A stretch of DNA of 64,000 bases. Source: Vibrio tapetis subsp. tapetis. Lineage in GTDB: Bacteria > Pseudomonadota > Gammaproteobacteria > Enterobacterales > Vibrionaceae. The position numbers and the translations under genes are program-made. The notes below the pieces were generated by a model. It was not told where the DNA came from. It searched no databases and worked only from the letters and a program-made list of their open reading frames with translations. Location: positions 3,162,001 to 3,226,000 of the forward strand of contig NZ_LT960611.1 of the NCBI RefSeq assembly GCF_900233005.1, written 5' to 3'. Positions 1-7,261 of the stretch are shown piece by piece. Every line of letters starts with the position of its first letter. Positions within the stretch are counted from its first letter, which is position 1.

Positions 1-874
1 GCGCTTCATCTTCTGTTTCACACAAGTGAGGTTCAAAACCACGTTGCTCAAGGTACTTTATCGCAATATCTGCAAAAGAAATAAGATGCAGGGCTTCACT
101 TAATTTAGGAAAAAAGATGTCGCGGTTTTCACCAAAAATACAAGACATTAAGCAGAGCTCGCCAGACTCTTGCGGAGTCACGAAATAACGTTTGATATCA
201 TTTGGGGCAACTATCGGTTGATTTTTCTGAATACGCTGATTAAAGCCATGCAGTAATGAACCGTCTGAAAACGCTACGTTTGCAAAGCGCGCGGTTGAAA
301 TCGCTATCTGTTCACTTTTACGCATTAAGAACATTTCCATAATACGCTTAGAAGCACCCATCATGTTGACAGGGTTTGCTGCTTTGTCTGTCGAGACACA
401 AAAGTATTTTTTCACACCTGCATCAATTGATTGCTGAATGGTTTTATCGGTATTAAATACATTCACATCGATCATACGCATTAAGGTAAATGGGTCTTTC
501 TCGCTACGAACATGCTTTAATGCAGATAGATTTAAGACGTAGTCATACTGACCATCGGCTTTGATAAACGCATCGTATTCGATGGAGCCAATGTCTAACG
601 CAAAGGTTTGGAAGTCGCCATCGATATAACCAAACGAACTACGAATATCACGAACCAGCTCAACCATATTGTTTTCGCTAATATCGACCACATGCAACTT
701 GTTAGGATTACGCTTGAAGATCTCTTTTGTGACCGCCTGACCAATGGAACCTGCACCACCTAAAACCAAAAAACGAGCATTAGAAACAATACTTTTCAAT
801 TGCTGCTCATTGCTTTGTATATCCGTATTAAATAGCGCTTTTTGTCGCCCAATTAAAGAAAGTATCGTATTCAT
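1..874 (-). CDS. CapD/LegB-type nucleoside-sugar 4,6-dehydratase (partial, C-terminus outside window)
   Basis: The gene reads leftwards from ATG at 872-874 and runs off the window edge, so about 290 residues are visible. After a short N-terminal arm (MNTILSLIGRQKALF) there is a Rossmann dinucleotide site, VLGGAGSIGQAV at about residues 37-48. Further on are VDISENNM, NLSALKHVRSEKDP and STDKAANPVNMMGASKR, which carry the family's substrate and NAD contacts. This pattern belongs to UDP-GlcNAc 4,6-dehydratases of the polysaccharide biosynthesis (CapD) superfamily. The short N-terminal arm recalls LegB of legionaminic acid synthesis, but the neighbouring leg genes would lie outside the window, so that assignment is open. 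It is the first gene after a perfect ops element and therefore probably opens a leftward capsule or O-antigen operon. Confidence 0.8.
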   Translation of the reverse strand, partial: MNTILSLIGRQKALFNTDIQSNEQQLKSIVSNARFLVLGGAGSIGQAVTKEIFKRNPNKLHVVDISENNMVELVRDIRSSFGYIDGDFQTFALDIGSIEYDAFIKADGQYDYVLNLSALKHVRSEKDPFTLMRMIDVNVFNTDKTIQQSIDAGVKKYFCVSTDKAANPVNMMGASKRIMEMFLMRKSEQIAISTARFANVAFSDGSLLHGFNQRIQKNQPIVAPNDIKRYFVTPQESGELCLMSCIFGENRDIFFPKLSEALHLISFADIAIKYLEQRGFEPHLCETEDEA

Positions 875-899
875 ATGCCATAAACCAAAAAGAAAAATG

Positions 900-912
900 T
901 ACGCTACCGCCC
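900..912 (-). promoter_or_regulatory. ops element (JUMPstart) for RfaH, upstream of leftward polysaccharide operon
   Basis: Read on the minus strand this is GGGCGGTAGCGTA, a full match to the ops core GGCGGTAGCGT that recruits RfaH to paused RNA polymerase. It lies in a leader about 25 nt before the ATG at 874. The sequence further upstream (912-960) fits a JUMPstart-like leader only loosely. Known role: RfaH suppresses Rho termination and polarity in long polysaccharide operons. Confidence 0.85.
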
Positions 913-1252
913 TAAGGTTAAACGTACCCTCAAGACGCATTAACATGCTAGGGCATGTATAAGAATTTTATATCTGCGATTATACCCCGATTCCCTGACG
1001 AAACACCAATGCACCGCGACCAATCCAACAATTTGTGCGAGAACTGTGCTTGTGGCCCACAGCACATCTCATTTATTCAATAAAGTCGGTCCCAATACGG
1101 TTAAAATTCTTCTTTTTCATACCTTGCTTTTCATCAAGCCCTGTACGATATTTAGACAATAGTAATCAAAAGGATTCGATTCTGAGAGGCGTTTATGTAC
1201 ACATCCACTTAACCTTAGCTGAATGATTCTAATAAAAAACAATCACAATCAT

Positions 1253-1264
1253 CAGCGGTAGGTA
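1253..1264 (+). promoter_or_regulatory. degenerate ops-like sequence before wecA
   Basis: The plus strand reads AGCGGTAGGTAC just before the ATG at 1269. Compared with GGCGGTAGCGTAC at 900-912 it lacks only the C after GCGGTAG and has A for the first G. It may be an ops relic or chance. The AGGT within it also serves as a weak ribosome site. Confidence 0.25.
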
Positions 1265-1268
1265 CATC

Positions 1269-2351
1269 ATGGCTTTTACACTTCTGGGCGTATTCGTATT
1301 CGCGAGTGTGCTATTAATTTTTGGGCGCAAGCTCGCCCAACAGGTTCAACTGGTTGACAAACCTAACCACAGAAAACATCACTCTGGGGCAATTCCACTC
1401 ATTGGTGGTATTGCGATTTGTATTGCTCTCTGCTCTATGCTGGCATTCCAACCAAGTTTTATCGACAACCAACAATGGCTTATCTTTTCAATGCTTGTTT
1501 TAACAAGCATGGGCGTATGGGATGATAAAAACGAGTTATGTTGCAACATTCGTATGGCCGTTCAGGCTTTACTCAGTATCGGCATGATCTTTATAGCCGA
1601 AATAGAATTACACTCATTCGGGAATCTATTTGGTCATGGTGAAGTTGATTTAGGCGGCCTACTGTCTACTGCCATCACCATCATTGCTGTTATTGGTGCG
1701 ATTAATGCGTTCAACATGGTAGATGGTATAGATGGTTTGCTCGGTGGGCTAAGTATCATTACCTTTTTAGCTATGGGTATTTTACTCACTATTAATGACC
1801 AGCCAGCCTTAGCTATGATCTGCTTTGCCCTCATCGCGGCACTTATTCCATTTATGGCGTTCAACCTTGGGCTGTTTGGCCAAAAACGAAAAGTATTCAT
1901 GGGAGATGCCGGCAGTATGATGATTGGCTTTTTAGCCATTTGGTTGCTGCTGCAAATGAGCCAACCGAACCAATTAGCTGCAATTCGACCAGTGACCGTC
2001 CTTTGGCTTATTGCAGTACCGTTGACAGACATGGTCGCGATTATGTATCGCCGAATTCGGCATGGGCAGTCGCCACTCAAACCAGACAGAGAGCACCTAC
2101 ACCACATTTGCCAACGCATTGGTCTTTCAAATACACAAACATTGGCCTTTATTTACGCTGTTGCTATAAGTTACGCCGCATTTGGTATTTACGGCGAAAT
2201 CGCCGAGATAGCACAAAGCACCATGTTTATCACCTTTTTGGCTTGCTTTGGCGTTTACGCTCTTGGGCTAAGCCACATTTGGCGCATTACCTCATTCATT
2301 CGAGCCAAGCGAGGCGACCAACAGCAAGCCTTTGTTAAAACCAACGACTAA
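1269..2351 (+). CDS. wecA: WecA-like undecaprenyl-phosphate GlcNAc-1-phosphate transferase (copy 1)
   Basis: Polytopic inner-membrane enzyme of the MraY/WecA family, 360 aa (E. coli WecA is 367). It would transfer a HexNAc-1-phosphate from its UDP-sugar to undecaprenyl phosphate, the first step of O-antigen or capsule repeat synthesis. Visible signatures in order: VDKPNHRKHH near residue 30, the Asp-Asp motif WDDKNE near residue 89, FNMVDGIDGLLGG near 150, VFMGDAGSM near 214 and the cytoplasmic REHLHH near 276. About ten hydrophobic segments lie between them. All residues typical of an active enzyme are present. A second, clearly related copy follows 166 bp downstream in the same direction. 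Confidence 0.88.
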   Translation: MAFTLLGVFVFASVLLIFGRKLAQQVQLVDKPNHRKHHSGAIPLIGGIAICIALCSMLAFQPSFIDNQQWLIFSMLVLTSMGVWDDKNELCCNIRMAVQALLSIGMIFIAEIELHSFGNLFGHGEVDLGGLLSTAITIIAVIGAINAFNMVDGIDGLLGGLSIITFLAMGILLTINDQPALAMICFALIAALIPFMAFNLGLFGQKRKVFMGDAGSMMIGFLAIWLLLQMSQPNQLAAIRPVTVLWLIAVPLTDMVAIMYRRIRHGQSPLKPDREHLHHICQRIGLSNTQTLAFIYAVAISYAAFGIYGEIAEIAQSTMFITFLACFGVYALGLSHIWRITSFIRAKRGDQQQAFVKTND

Positions 2352-2356
2352 CTCAA

Positions 2357-2391
2357 TTAAGGCCAGTGAGACCTCACTCCTTTTCTGGCCT
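2357..2391 (+). terminator. hairpin after first wecA copy
   Basis: AGGCCAG pairs with CTGGCCT around a loop that contains a smaller GTGAG/CTCAC stem. No clear run of T follows, so this is either a weak terminator or a processing/stability hairpin between the two wecA copies. Confidence 0.4.
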
Positions 2392-2517
2392 AATATCATA
2401 TCTAGAACACCATCAAACATTGTAACAACTCACGGGTATCTATGCTTTATAATCAAACTAAAATCGACTAGAATATCGCCATAAAAAATACAATCACACG
2501 GACACGTTGGCTACCTC

Positions 2518-3597
2518 ATGTTGTTAGAACTTTCTTTCACTTTCTTCTTTTCCTTTGCCACTCTTTTTTTGATGCGCAAAGTAGCAAAACAAATAGGCTT
2601 AGTAGATAAACCAAACGCGCGTAAGTTCCACACTGGAGCTGTGCCATTGGTTGGTGGTATCTCTATTTGCATTACCTTAGCTCAGTTTATTTTTAACAAA
2701 CCTCATATTATTCACCATAGCCAACTATTTTTGGGCTGTATTGCCTTGTTAACAATTTTAGGCGCATTGGATGATAAATACGACGTGAGCTTTAAAGTTC
2801 GTTTGCTAATTCAAGCGGCTCTTTCTATCACCATGATCCTGTTTGCAGACTTAAACCTACACTTTTTAGGCAACATGTTTGGTTTCGGCGATATGTGGCT
2901 TGGTGACGGTTATATCAGTGGTGTTATCACCATATTTGCGGTCATTGGTGCGATTAACGCTTTCAATATGGTCGATGGAATCGATGGCCTGTTAGGTGGA
3001 CTTTCTATGGTTACCTTTGGCGCACTAGCAATACTGCTAAAGCTCGATGCACGGCAAGGCTTGGCCTATTTATGTGTAGTTTTAGTGGTAACCATGGTTC
3101 CCTATATTTGCATGAACTTGGGCTTATTAGGTAGAGAGCGCAAAGTCTTTATGGGCGATGCGGGCAGTATGCTGATTGGCTTTACTGTGATATGGATTTT
3201 GCTCAGTGCAAGCCAAGCAAATGAAAGTACTGGTGACATGCTAATGCGACCGGTAACTGCACTCTGGATTATTTCGATACCACTGATGGATATGGCCGCC
3301 ATTATGATCCGACGCGTGCGCCGTGGCGACTCACCATTTAAACCAGACCGTGAACACCTACACCATATATTCCAACGCCTAGGCCTTGGCCCACGCGCTA
3401 CACTACTCACAATATGCAGCTTTGCGAGTGCTTTCGCAGGCTTTGGCATTTACGGTGAGGTCACCAATATTCCTGAGCCGGCTATGTTCTGGCTATTTAT
3501 TGCTACTTTCGGCGCTTACGCCGTACTGCTTTCTTATGTGTGGCGCATTACCACCGCAATCAGAAAGTGGCGAGGGATGCCAGAAAAGGCGTTTTGA
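2518..3597 (+). CDS. WecA-like undecaprenyl-phosphate sugar-1-phosphate transferase (copy 2)
   Basis: A 359-aa paralogue of the preceding gene, aligning without long gaps. It keeps VDKPNARKFH, LDDKYD, FNMVDGIDGLLGG, VFMGDAGSM and REHLHH, so it should also be active. It differs mostly in the transmembrane segments and at the C-terminus, leaving room for a different sugar acceptor preference or for serving a different polymer. A strong terminator follows directly. Two adjacent WecA-type genes beside a capsule region suggest separate initiation for two glycans, or allelic replacement that left the old copy in place; the sequence alone does not say which. Confidence 0.85.
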   Translation: MLLELSFTFFFSFATLFLMRKVAKQIGLVDKPNARKFHTGAVPLVGGISICITLAQFIFNKPHIIHHSQLFLGCIALLTILGALDDKYDVSFKVRLLIQAALSITMILFADLNLHFLGNMFGFGDMWLGDGYISGVITIFAVIGAINAFNMVDGIDGLLGGLSMVTFGALAILLKLDARQGLAYLCVVLVVTMVPYICMNLGLLGRERKVFMGDAGSMLIGFTVIWILLSASQANESTGDMLMRPVTALWIISIPLMDMAAIMIRRVRRGDSPFKPDREHLHHIFQRLGLGPRATLLTICSFASAFAGFGIYGEVTNIPEPAMFWLFIATFGAYAVLLSYVWRITTAIRKWRGMPEKAF

Positions 3598-3620
3598 GAG
3601 TAAGCGCTCTAACAAAATCT

Positions 3621-3655
3621 AAAAAATGGCACCTGCATTTAGGTGCCATTTTTGT
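3621..3655 (+). terminator. Rho-independent terminator after wecA copy 2
   Basis: AAAATGGCACCT and AGGTGCCATTTT form a 12-bp perfect stem round the loop gcattt, followed by T-rich sequence. It may act in both directions, since the mirror strand also ends in a T run. Confidence 0.92.
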
Positions 3656-3674
3656 ACTTATTGTAATTTAGAAA

Positions 3675-3979
3675 TCACTTAATTTTAATGCCATATTCTT
3701 CAATATGGGCAAGTAAATCGCTAGAGGTTACTTTCCTCTTTACTAGTAAATCGACTTTAAATGGTAGTGACGATTGCTCTAAACGGTCTTGAAAACCTGC
3801 CACGACGCTAAAGGATGTACCTTCACCTTCAAGTGCAATGTCTATATCAGAACTGTCTTGATAGATGCCCAATGCTCTAGAGCCGAAAACCCAAGCATGG
3901 ACAACCAAAGCGTTACACTCAACAAAATATCGTTAATCAATTGATACTGATGTGGTTTAAGGCCGATAGACGATGGCAC
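3675..3979 (-). pseudogene. MNT-type nucleotidyltransferase (antitoxin), frameshifted
   Basis: The longest open frame (77 codons) begins inside the domain at VVHAWVFGSRALG, carries the GSR...SDIDIAL nucleotidyltransferase motif and reaches a normal C-terminus. The missing N-terminus (from GTG at 3979, then LKPHQYQLINDILL) is present one frame away. The switch falls near 3918-3930, so a single-base shift splits the gene. Intact relatives are the adenylylating partners of HEPN toxins. The HEPN-like partner gene lies immediately upstream and is also damaged. Either the frameshift is real decay or it is a sequencing error; the truncated partner favours decay. Confidence 0.7.
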
Positions 3980-3989
3980 GAATAAATGA

Positions 3990-4265
3990 CTATTGACCAC
4001 TTTTAGCCTCGAAGGCAGTTTTAATGACACTGAGTGGAGAAGAGACATCGAACCCTTCGTATTCAAGTAAATCTTTTAGCGTTTTCCAAGTCAACTCAAA
4101 AGAAAACTCAAAAGAAAACTCAAAAGAAAACTCAAAAGTATGGACAAGCCCGGCTAACTCGAGTTCATTATAGCTTTCTTGCATACAAGCTCTATTGAGC
4201 CGTTGCTGCGCCTTTTTCAGATTCTGCAATCGCTGCGTCCAGAAAAAGCCATAAATTGCTATCAT
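3990..4265 (-). pseudogene. HEPN nucleotidyltransferase substrate-binding protein (HI0074-like), C-terminally truncated with repeat expansion
   Basis: The 91-codon product starts with WTQRLQNLKKAQQRLNRA and contains ELTWKTLKDLLEYEGF and SPLSVIKTAFEAK, the first helices of the HI0074-type HEPN fold. Full-length members have about 130 residues. Here the frame stops after AFEAKSGQ and the last two or so helices are missing, with the MNT gene starting 10 bp later, so about 130 bp were probably lost. The peptide FEFS occurs three times in a row before FELTW, encoded by perfect 12-bp tandem repeats at 4094-4138; relatives have one such stretch. The ATG at 4263-4265 lies inside a perfect inverted repeat. 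Confidence 0.68.
4094..4138 (-). repeat. 12-bp in-frame tandem repeat inside HEPN gene
   Basis: The plus strand unit actcaaaagaaa occurs three times followed by a partial fourth. Each unit encodes FEFS on the minus strand, so gain or loss of units keeps the reading frame. Confidence 0.9.
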
Positions 4266-4276
4266 AGTAGCAATTT
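4253..4276. promoter_or_regulatory. inverted repeat over the HEPN start codon
   Basis: AAATTGCTA and TAGCAATTT form a perfect 9-bp inverted repeat with a 6-base centre that includes the HEPN gene's start codon. It could be an operator for autoregulation or an mRNA hairpin that hides the start. Confidence 0.5.
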
Positions 4277-4310
4277 AATGATTAAAACGATAAAAACCAT
4301 TACTATAGTA

Positions 4311-4523
4311 TCAATTTTTTATCAGGTAATATTGCTGGGAAATATGAGTATCAATCGTCGAAATTAACACATTGGACAAACTGAATTGCCTTGCTTCTTG
4401 TTTAAAACTTCGAGTTTCATGATAGATCTCTTCAATCATATGCTGTAATGACGTCGCGCTTGCCAATGTCTCTTGATGTCCATCCGAAAAGGTTCTTTTT
4501 ACAATCAGAGGCGTATTAAGCAT
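4311..4523 (-). CDS. uncharacterised 70-aa protein downstream of XRE regulator
   Basis: I do not recognise this protein. It is short and soluble-looking, with TPLIVKRTFSDGHQET at the start and a helical middle (LQHMIEEIYHETRSFKQEA). The ATG overlaps the last codons of a frame that continues the upstream XRE gene (ATGCTTAA), the kind of overlap seen in translationally coupled toxin-antitoxin pairs, but no known toxin motif is visible. It may be a remnant of a longer partner gene or a real small gene. Confidence 0.4.
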   Translation of the reverse strand: MLNTPLIVKRTFSDGHQETLASATSLQHMIEEIYHETRSFKQEARQFSLSNVLISTIDTHISQQYYLIKN

Positions 4524-4563
4524 GCTTTAATACCTCATCAATACTGCTTGGCGCATGACTAGG

Positions 4564-4791
4564 CTACTCGATAATATTCTTTATACCGTTAAGATGCCCC
4601 ACAGCTTCAAGCAGCATAAGAAACTGCCTTAAAGAGATGTTCCCCGTTCTTTCAAATTTTCGAATGGTGCTATAAGGCACACCAGAGCGATCCGCTAACG
4701 CCTCTACACTAAGTTTTTGTTGTTTTCGTCGCTCTTTTACAAAATCTTTCAATTCAAGCTGAACGTCAAACGCGGTATCAAGAGAAAGCAT
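4564..4791 (-). CDS. XRE-family helix-turn-helix regulator, probable antitoxin-type autorepressor
   Basis: A 75-aa protein with a single Cro/C1-type helix-turn-helix: KERRKQQKLSVEALADRSGVPYSTIRKFERTG, the recognition helix around SGVPYSTIRKFE. I chose ATG at 4791 because it follows GGGG at proper spacing; an upstream TTG at 4803 is less likely. After the TAG stop the same frame continues as PSHAPSSIDEVLKHA and then a TAA that overlaps the next ATG, suggesting the original protein was about 16 residues longer and that TAG is a recent mutation. Two palindromes in its promoter point to autorepression, as for HipB-like antitoxins. Confidence 0.72.
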   Translation of the reverse strand: MLSLDTAFDVQLELKDFVKERRKQQKLSVEALADRSGVPYSTIRKFERTGNISLRQFLMLLEAVGHLNGIKNIIE

Positions 4792-4804
4792 ATCAAACCC
4801 CAAC

Positions 4805-4861
4805 TGTCACTATGGTGACATTATTATAGAAATAAACTTGAAAAGTGTCACCACTGTAACA
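4805..4861 (-). promoter_or_regulatory. autoregulated promoter with two palindromic operators
   Basis: TGTCACtatgGTGACA at 4805-4820 is a perfect palindrome and TGTCACcactGTAACA at 4846-4861 matches it with one change. Between them on the minus strand lies TATAAT, preceded at 16 bp by TGACAC, which sits in the upstream operator. An XRE dimer on both sites would cover both -35 and transcription start. Confidence 0.75.
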
Positions 4862-4960
4862 ACAACTAATTGTATTAGTATGTCTATCATAGATAATACT
4901 GCCCAGAAGCGACTCGTAGTGGTCAACTAAAATCTCATACTCTGCAATAAAGAAGGCATC

Positions 4961-6082
4961 ATGAGCGAATATCAATTCTATCGATTTGAACGTCTAGAAG
5001 GACAGTTAAACCGCAAACAACATATCGCCCTAAGAAGCATTTCTAGCCGTGCCGACATCACGGCCTCCTCCTTTATAGTGTATTACCATTACAGTGGCCT
5101 AAAGGCAGAGCCGCACGACGTCATGCTTAACTACTTTGATATTGGTTTCTTCTATGCCGATTGGGGCTCTATCCAGGCCTATATTAAGCTGCCAATAGGC
5201 ACGCTACCTGAGGCACTATTACCGCGCAATGATGACAGCTTCTATGTACATGAAACAAAGCAGTGGCAGCTATTAACATTCTCGATAGAAGAATATGGTG
5301 AGTATTTTGATGATGAGCAAGCGGATGATTTTTTTCAGCACCTTGCTACACTTCGCGCCGAACTTTTACAAGGCGACTGGCGCCTAATCTATTTCATTTG
5401 GCTAAACACGTTAGAAAGTGACGATGATTTAGAAGCAATTCCAATGATAGATTTCGACTTTCATCAACTCAGCCAAGCGCAACTGGCTTTTACCCAGTCA
5501 TTCGAGACTCCACAAGAGTTAATAAAATCCTTAGCTCTGGCTCTAGAAGAAAACTCTAGCCACCGCCCTAATCAACACCGCTTTAATTTCGATAGCTGGC
5601 TAAAAGAGCGAACCAGTTTAGAAAAATACCAGCTATTAAAAGCCCTATTTCAGCAAGGGCAACTGACGTCTCAGCAAGCATTAATGATGACCAATAAAAA
5701 GCAAGCCGATACACAACCAGCCTACCAACACTGGCTAACTGCCGCAGTTGTTGAGCCGTATATTGAAACTGCTCACCAGCAAGTAAAGCAAGAACAAGCC
5801 GAAGCACTCGCCCTAAAACTGGCTCAAGAAAAAGCGCAAAAGGAAGCCACACTGACTGAAACTTACAGGCAACGTGAAAACTTATGGCAGCAGGCACAAG
5901 AGCAAGCTAACCGTACTTGTGCCAGTGGATATGACCAAGCCTCATTCAATATGCATCAATTGGCAGAGGCATATCAACTCAAAGGTGACGACTGTGCCTT
6001 TGCACTTCGCTTTAAACAGTTCGTATCAGAGAACAAAAACCGACAAGCGCTACTAAAAAGACTGCACAAATTACGAAATTAA
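4961..6082 (+). CDS. conserved hypothetical protein with C-terminal coiled coil
   Basis: A 373-aa soluble protein. The N-terminal 130 residues (YQFYRFERLEG, ALRSISSRADITASSFIVYYHYSG, DVMLNYFDIGFFYADWGS) resemble a bacterial family that often neighbours SWIM zinc-finger proteins; its biochemical role is unknown. The C-terminal part, about 275-320, is rich in Q, E, A and K (QQVKQEQAEALALKLAQEK), typical of a coiled coil, followed by a helical tail. No catalytic motif is evident. It is divergent from the XRE gene, so the two share the 4.8-4.96 kb intergenic region. No SWIM partner lies next to it here. Confidence 0.6.
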   Translation: MSEYQFYRFERLEGQLNRKQHIALRSISSRADITASSFIVYYHYSGLKAEPHDVMLNYFDIGFFYADWGSIQAYIKLPIGTLPEALLPRNDDSFYVHETKQWQLLTFSIEEYGEYFDDEQADDFFQHLATLRAELLQGDWRLIYFIWLNTLESDDDLEAIPMIDFDFHQLSQAQLAFTQSFETPQELIKSLALALEENSSHRPNQHRFNFDSWLKERTSLEKYQLLKALFQQGQLTSQQALMMTNKKQADTQPAYQHWLTAAVVEPYIETAHQQVKQEQAEALALKLAQEKAQKEATLTETYRQRENLWQQAQEQANRTCASGYDQASFNMHQLAEAYQLKGDDCAFALRFKQFVSENKNRQALLKRLHKLRN

Positions 6083-6231
6083 CCCTTTTATGCGCATTAT
6101 AAACGGAGCTTAAGAGATTTATAGATTGGCTTTACTTCTAATTCATCTTCAACCCCTTATACTTATTGGAACCACATGGAGCTATTGCACAAGCTGTACA
6201 TCCAAAGCAGTATGAAGAGAAACTTGAGTGG

Positions 6232-6340
6232 AGTGTGATTGAGTTACCCTGACCACCAGTGAACAAAGTCTAAACAGATAAAGTAAGCCTAGTTGGCAAT
6301 TTTAAGGGCTTCAAATATATGGGTGACCTGTATTTTTCTT
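6232..6340 (-). mobile_element. remnant of the 5' end of a HUH-transposase element
   Basis: This stretch matches the leader of the transposase genes at 9301-9370 and especially 11960-12080, from the start codon region (ccctgaccaccagtg) through aaacagataaagtaag to the terminal motif tcaaatatatgggtg. The coding part that should lie to its left is missing, so only the right end survives. The remaining sequence between 6083 and 6232 shows no recognisable gene. Confidence 0.75.
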
Positions 6341-6355
6341 GCATGGGCCGACTTA

Positions 6356-6784
6356 TTACTCAGACAATAAAAACGCCACCGCTTTATCCGTAAACTCCGC
6401 TAACGTTAGATAGTGACCTTCACGTAAAATATCTTCAATAATTAATAAATCGATATTTAAGTAATCGTGCACTAAGCCATTACGCATACCGATAACCTGC
6501 TTCCAAGTACGTAACTCATTACTAGAAATTAGGTTATGTTCCTTTAAGATAGAAAAGGATTGATACGCCTCTGTCGCACTCCTACTTTGAATTTTCTTCA
6601 CCATGTGCTTAGATAAGCCAATGCACATCTCTGTAAAAACCTGCAATAAACGCTCTGCAGCTAAATAGTCACGACTTTTTAATTCCGACTGATTTAAATC
6701 AAAGCGAAGTTCATCTAATTCTTTAAGATACTTTGCTTTATGAGATGCCACCTCCGCTAGATATAACTCAAGGCCTTTATTCAT
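6356..6784 (-). CDS. hepT: HepT-like toxin (HEPN RNase of a HepT-MntA system)
   Basis: A 142-aa HEPN protein of the DUF86 type. The key motif RNGLVHDY, near residue 108, fits the RX4HXY signature: Arg and His form the RNase site, and in known systems the Tyr is the residue that MntA adenylylates to silence the toxin. Other helices, AAERLLQVFTEMCIG and ELRTWKQVIG, fit the family. I start at ATG 6784 because it overlaps the mntA stop (ATGAATAA), which gives translational coupling; a longer frame to 6808 would lie further inside mntA. All key residues are present, so the toxin looks functional. Confidence 0.85.
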   Translation of the reverse strand: MNKGLELYLAEVASHKAKYLKELDELRFDLNQSELKSRDYLAAERLLQVFTEMCIGLSKHMVKKIQSRSATEAYQSFSILKEHNLISSNELRTWKQVIGMRNGLVHDYLNIDLLIIEDILREGHYLTLAEFTDKAVAFLLSE

Positions 6785-7166
6785 ATGATGCCTCTCTCTT
6801 ACTTTCAATCAACTGGTATTCAAACATAGAGTGAATACGGTTCTGCTCTTTATAAAACAGTAATGGATTATTGTTATAAATCAGGTCCCCATATTCAATA
6901 ACATTGAAAGCGAGCGCAATAGGTATGCGATTAATGTCAACAATACTCAGTTTATCTAAAGGTAAATTTAAGTGTTCTGCCCACTCTATCGCCAAACATT
7001 CAGGGCGAGTCCGTAAAGCTAAAGTCGACAAACCGTGATCATGAAATGCCACCGCTAAGTCAAAGTCACTTTCTTCATGATAGGTACCTTGAGCGCGAGA
7101 ACCATATAACCACACAAGTTCAATACGTTTATCCATTTTGGCCAAGCTAACGATAGAATCAATCAT
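6777..7166 (-). CDS. mntA: MntA-like nucleotidyltransferase antitoxin
   Basis: A 129-aa minimal nucleotidyltransferase. GSRAQGTYHEESDFD matches the GSX10DXD signature exactly, with both aspartates needed for metal binding. In studied MntA-HepT pairs this enzyme adds AMP to the toxin's Tyr. I prefer ATG at 7166; a TTG two codons upstream is possible. It comes first in the operon and overlaps hepT by 8 bp, the usual antitoxin-first order. In contrast with the pair at 3.7-4.3 kb, this one shows no damage. Confidence 0.85.
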   Translation of the reverse strand: MIDSIVSLAKMDKRIELVWLYGSRAQGTYHEESDFDLAVAFHDHGLSTLALRTRPECLAIEWAEHLNLPLDKLSIVDINRIPIALAFNVIEYGDLIYNNNPLLFYKEQNRIHSMFEYQLIESKREASYE

Positions 7167-7261
7167 ACTCAATCCATGGTTGTTTATTAAAACTATAGCA
7201 AGATTGAAGGCGCATTACTGCCCTCTATTACCCGATACTGTAGCAGTCATGATAATGGAAA

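Larger units (their letters stand above)
875..1268. other. intergenic region between divergent polysaccharide genes
   Basis: About 390 bases separate the leftward dehydratase from the rightward wecA gene. Besides the ops element at 900-912 and the ops-like sequence at 1253-1264 I see no gene with a convincing ribosome site. Promoters for both directions should lie here, but I could not pick out clear -35/-10 pairs. Confidence 0.6.

Noticed and set aside
4793..4975. 60-codon frame upstream of the XRE gene
   Set aside because: It covers the two operators and the promoter and has no recognisable domain or ribosome site.
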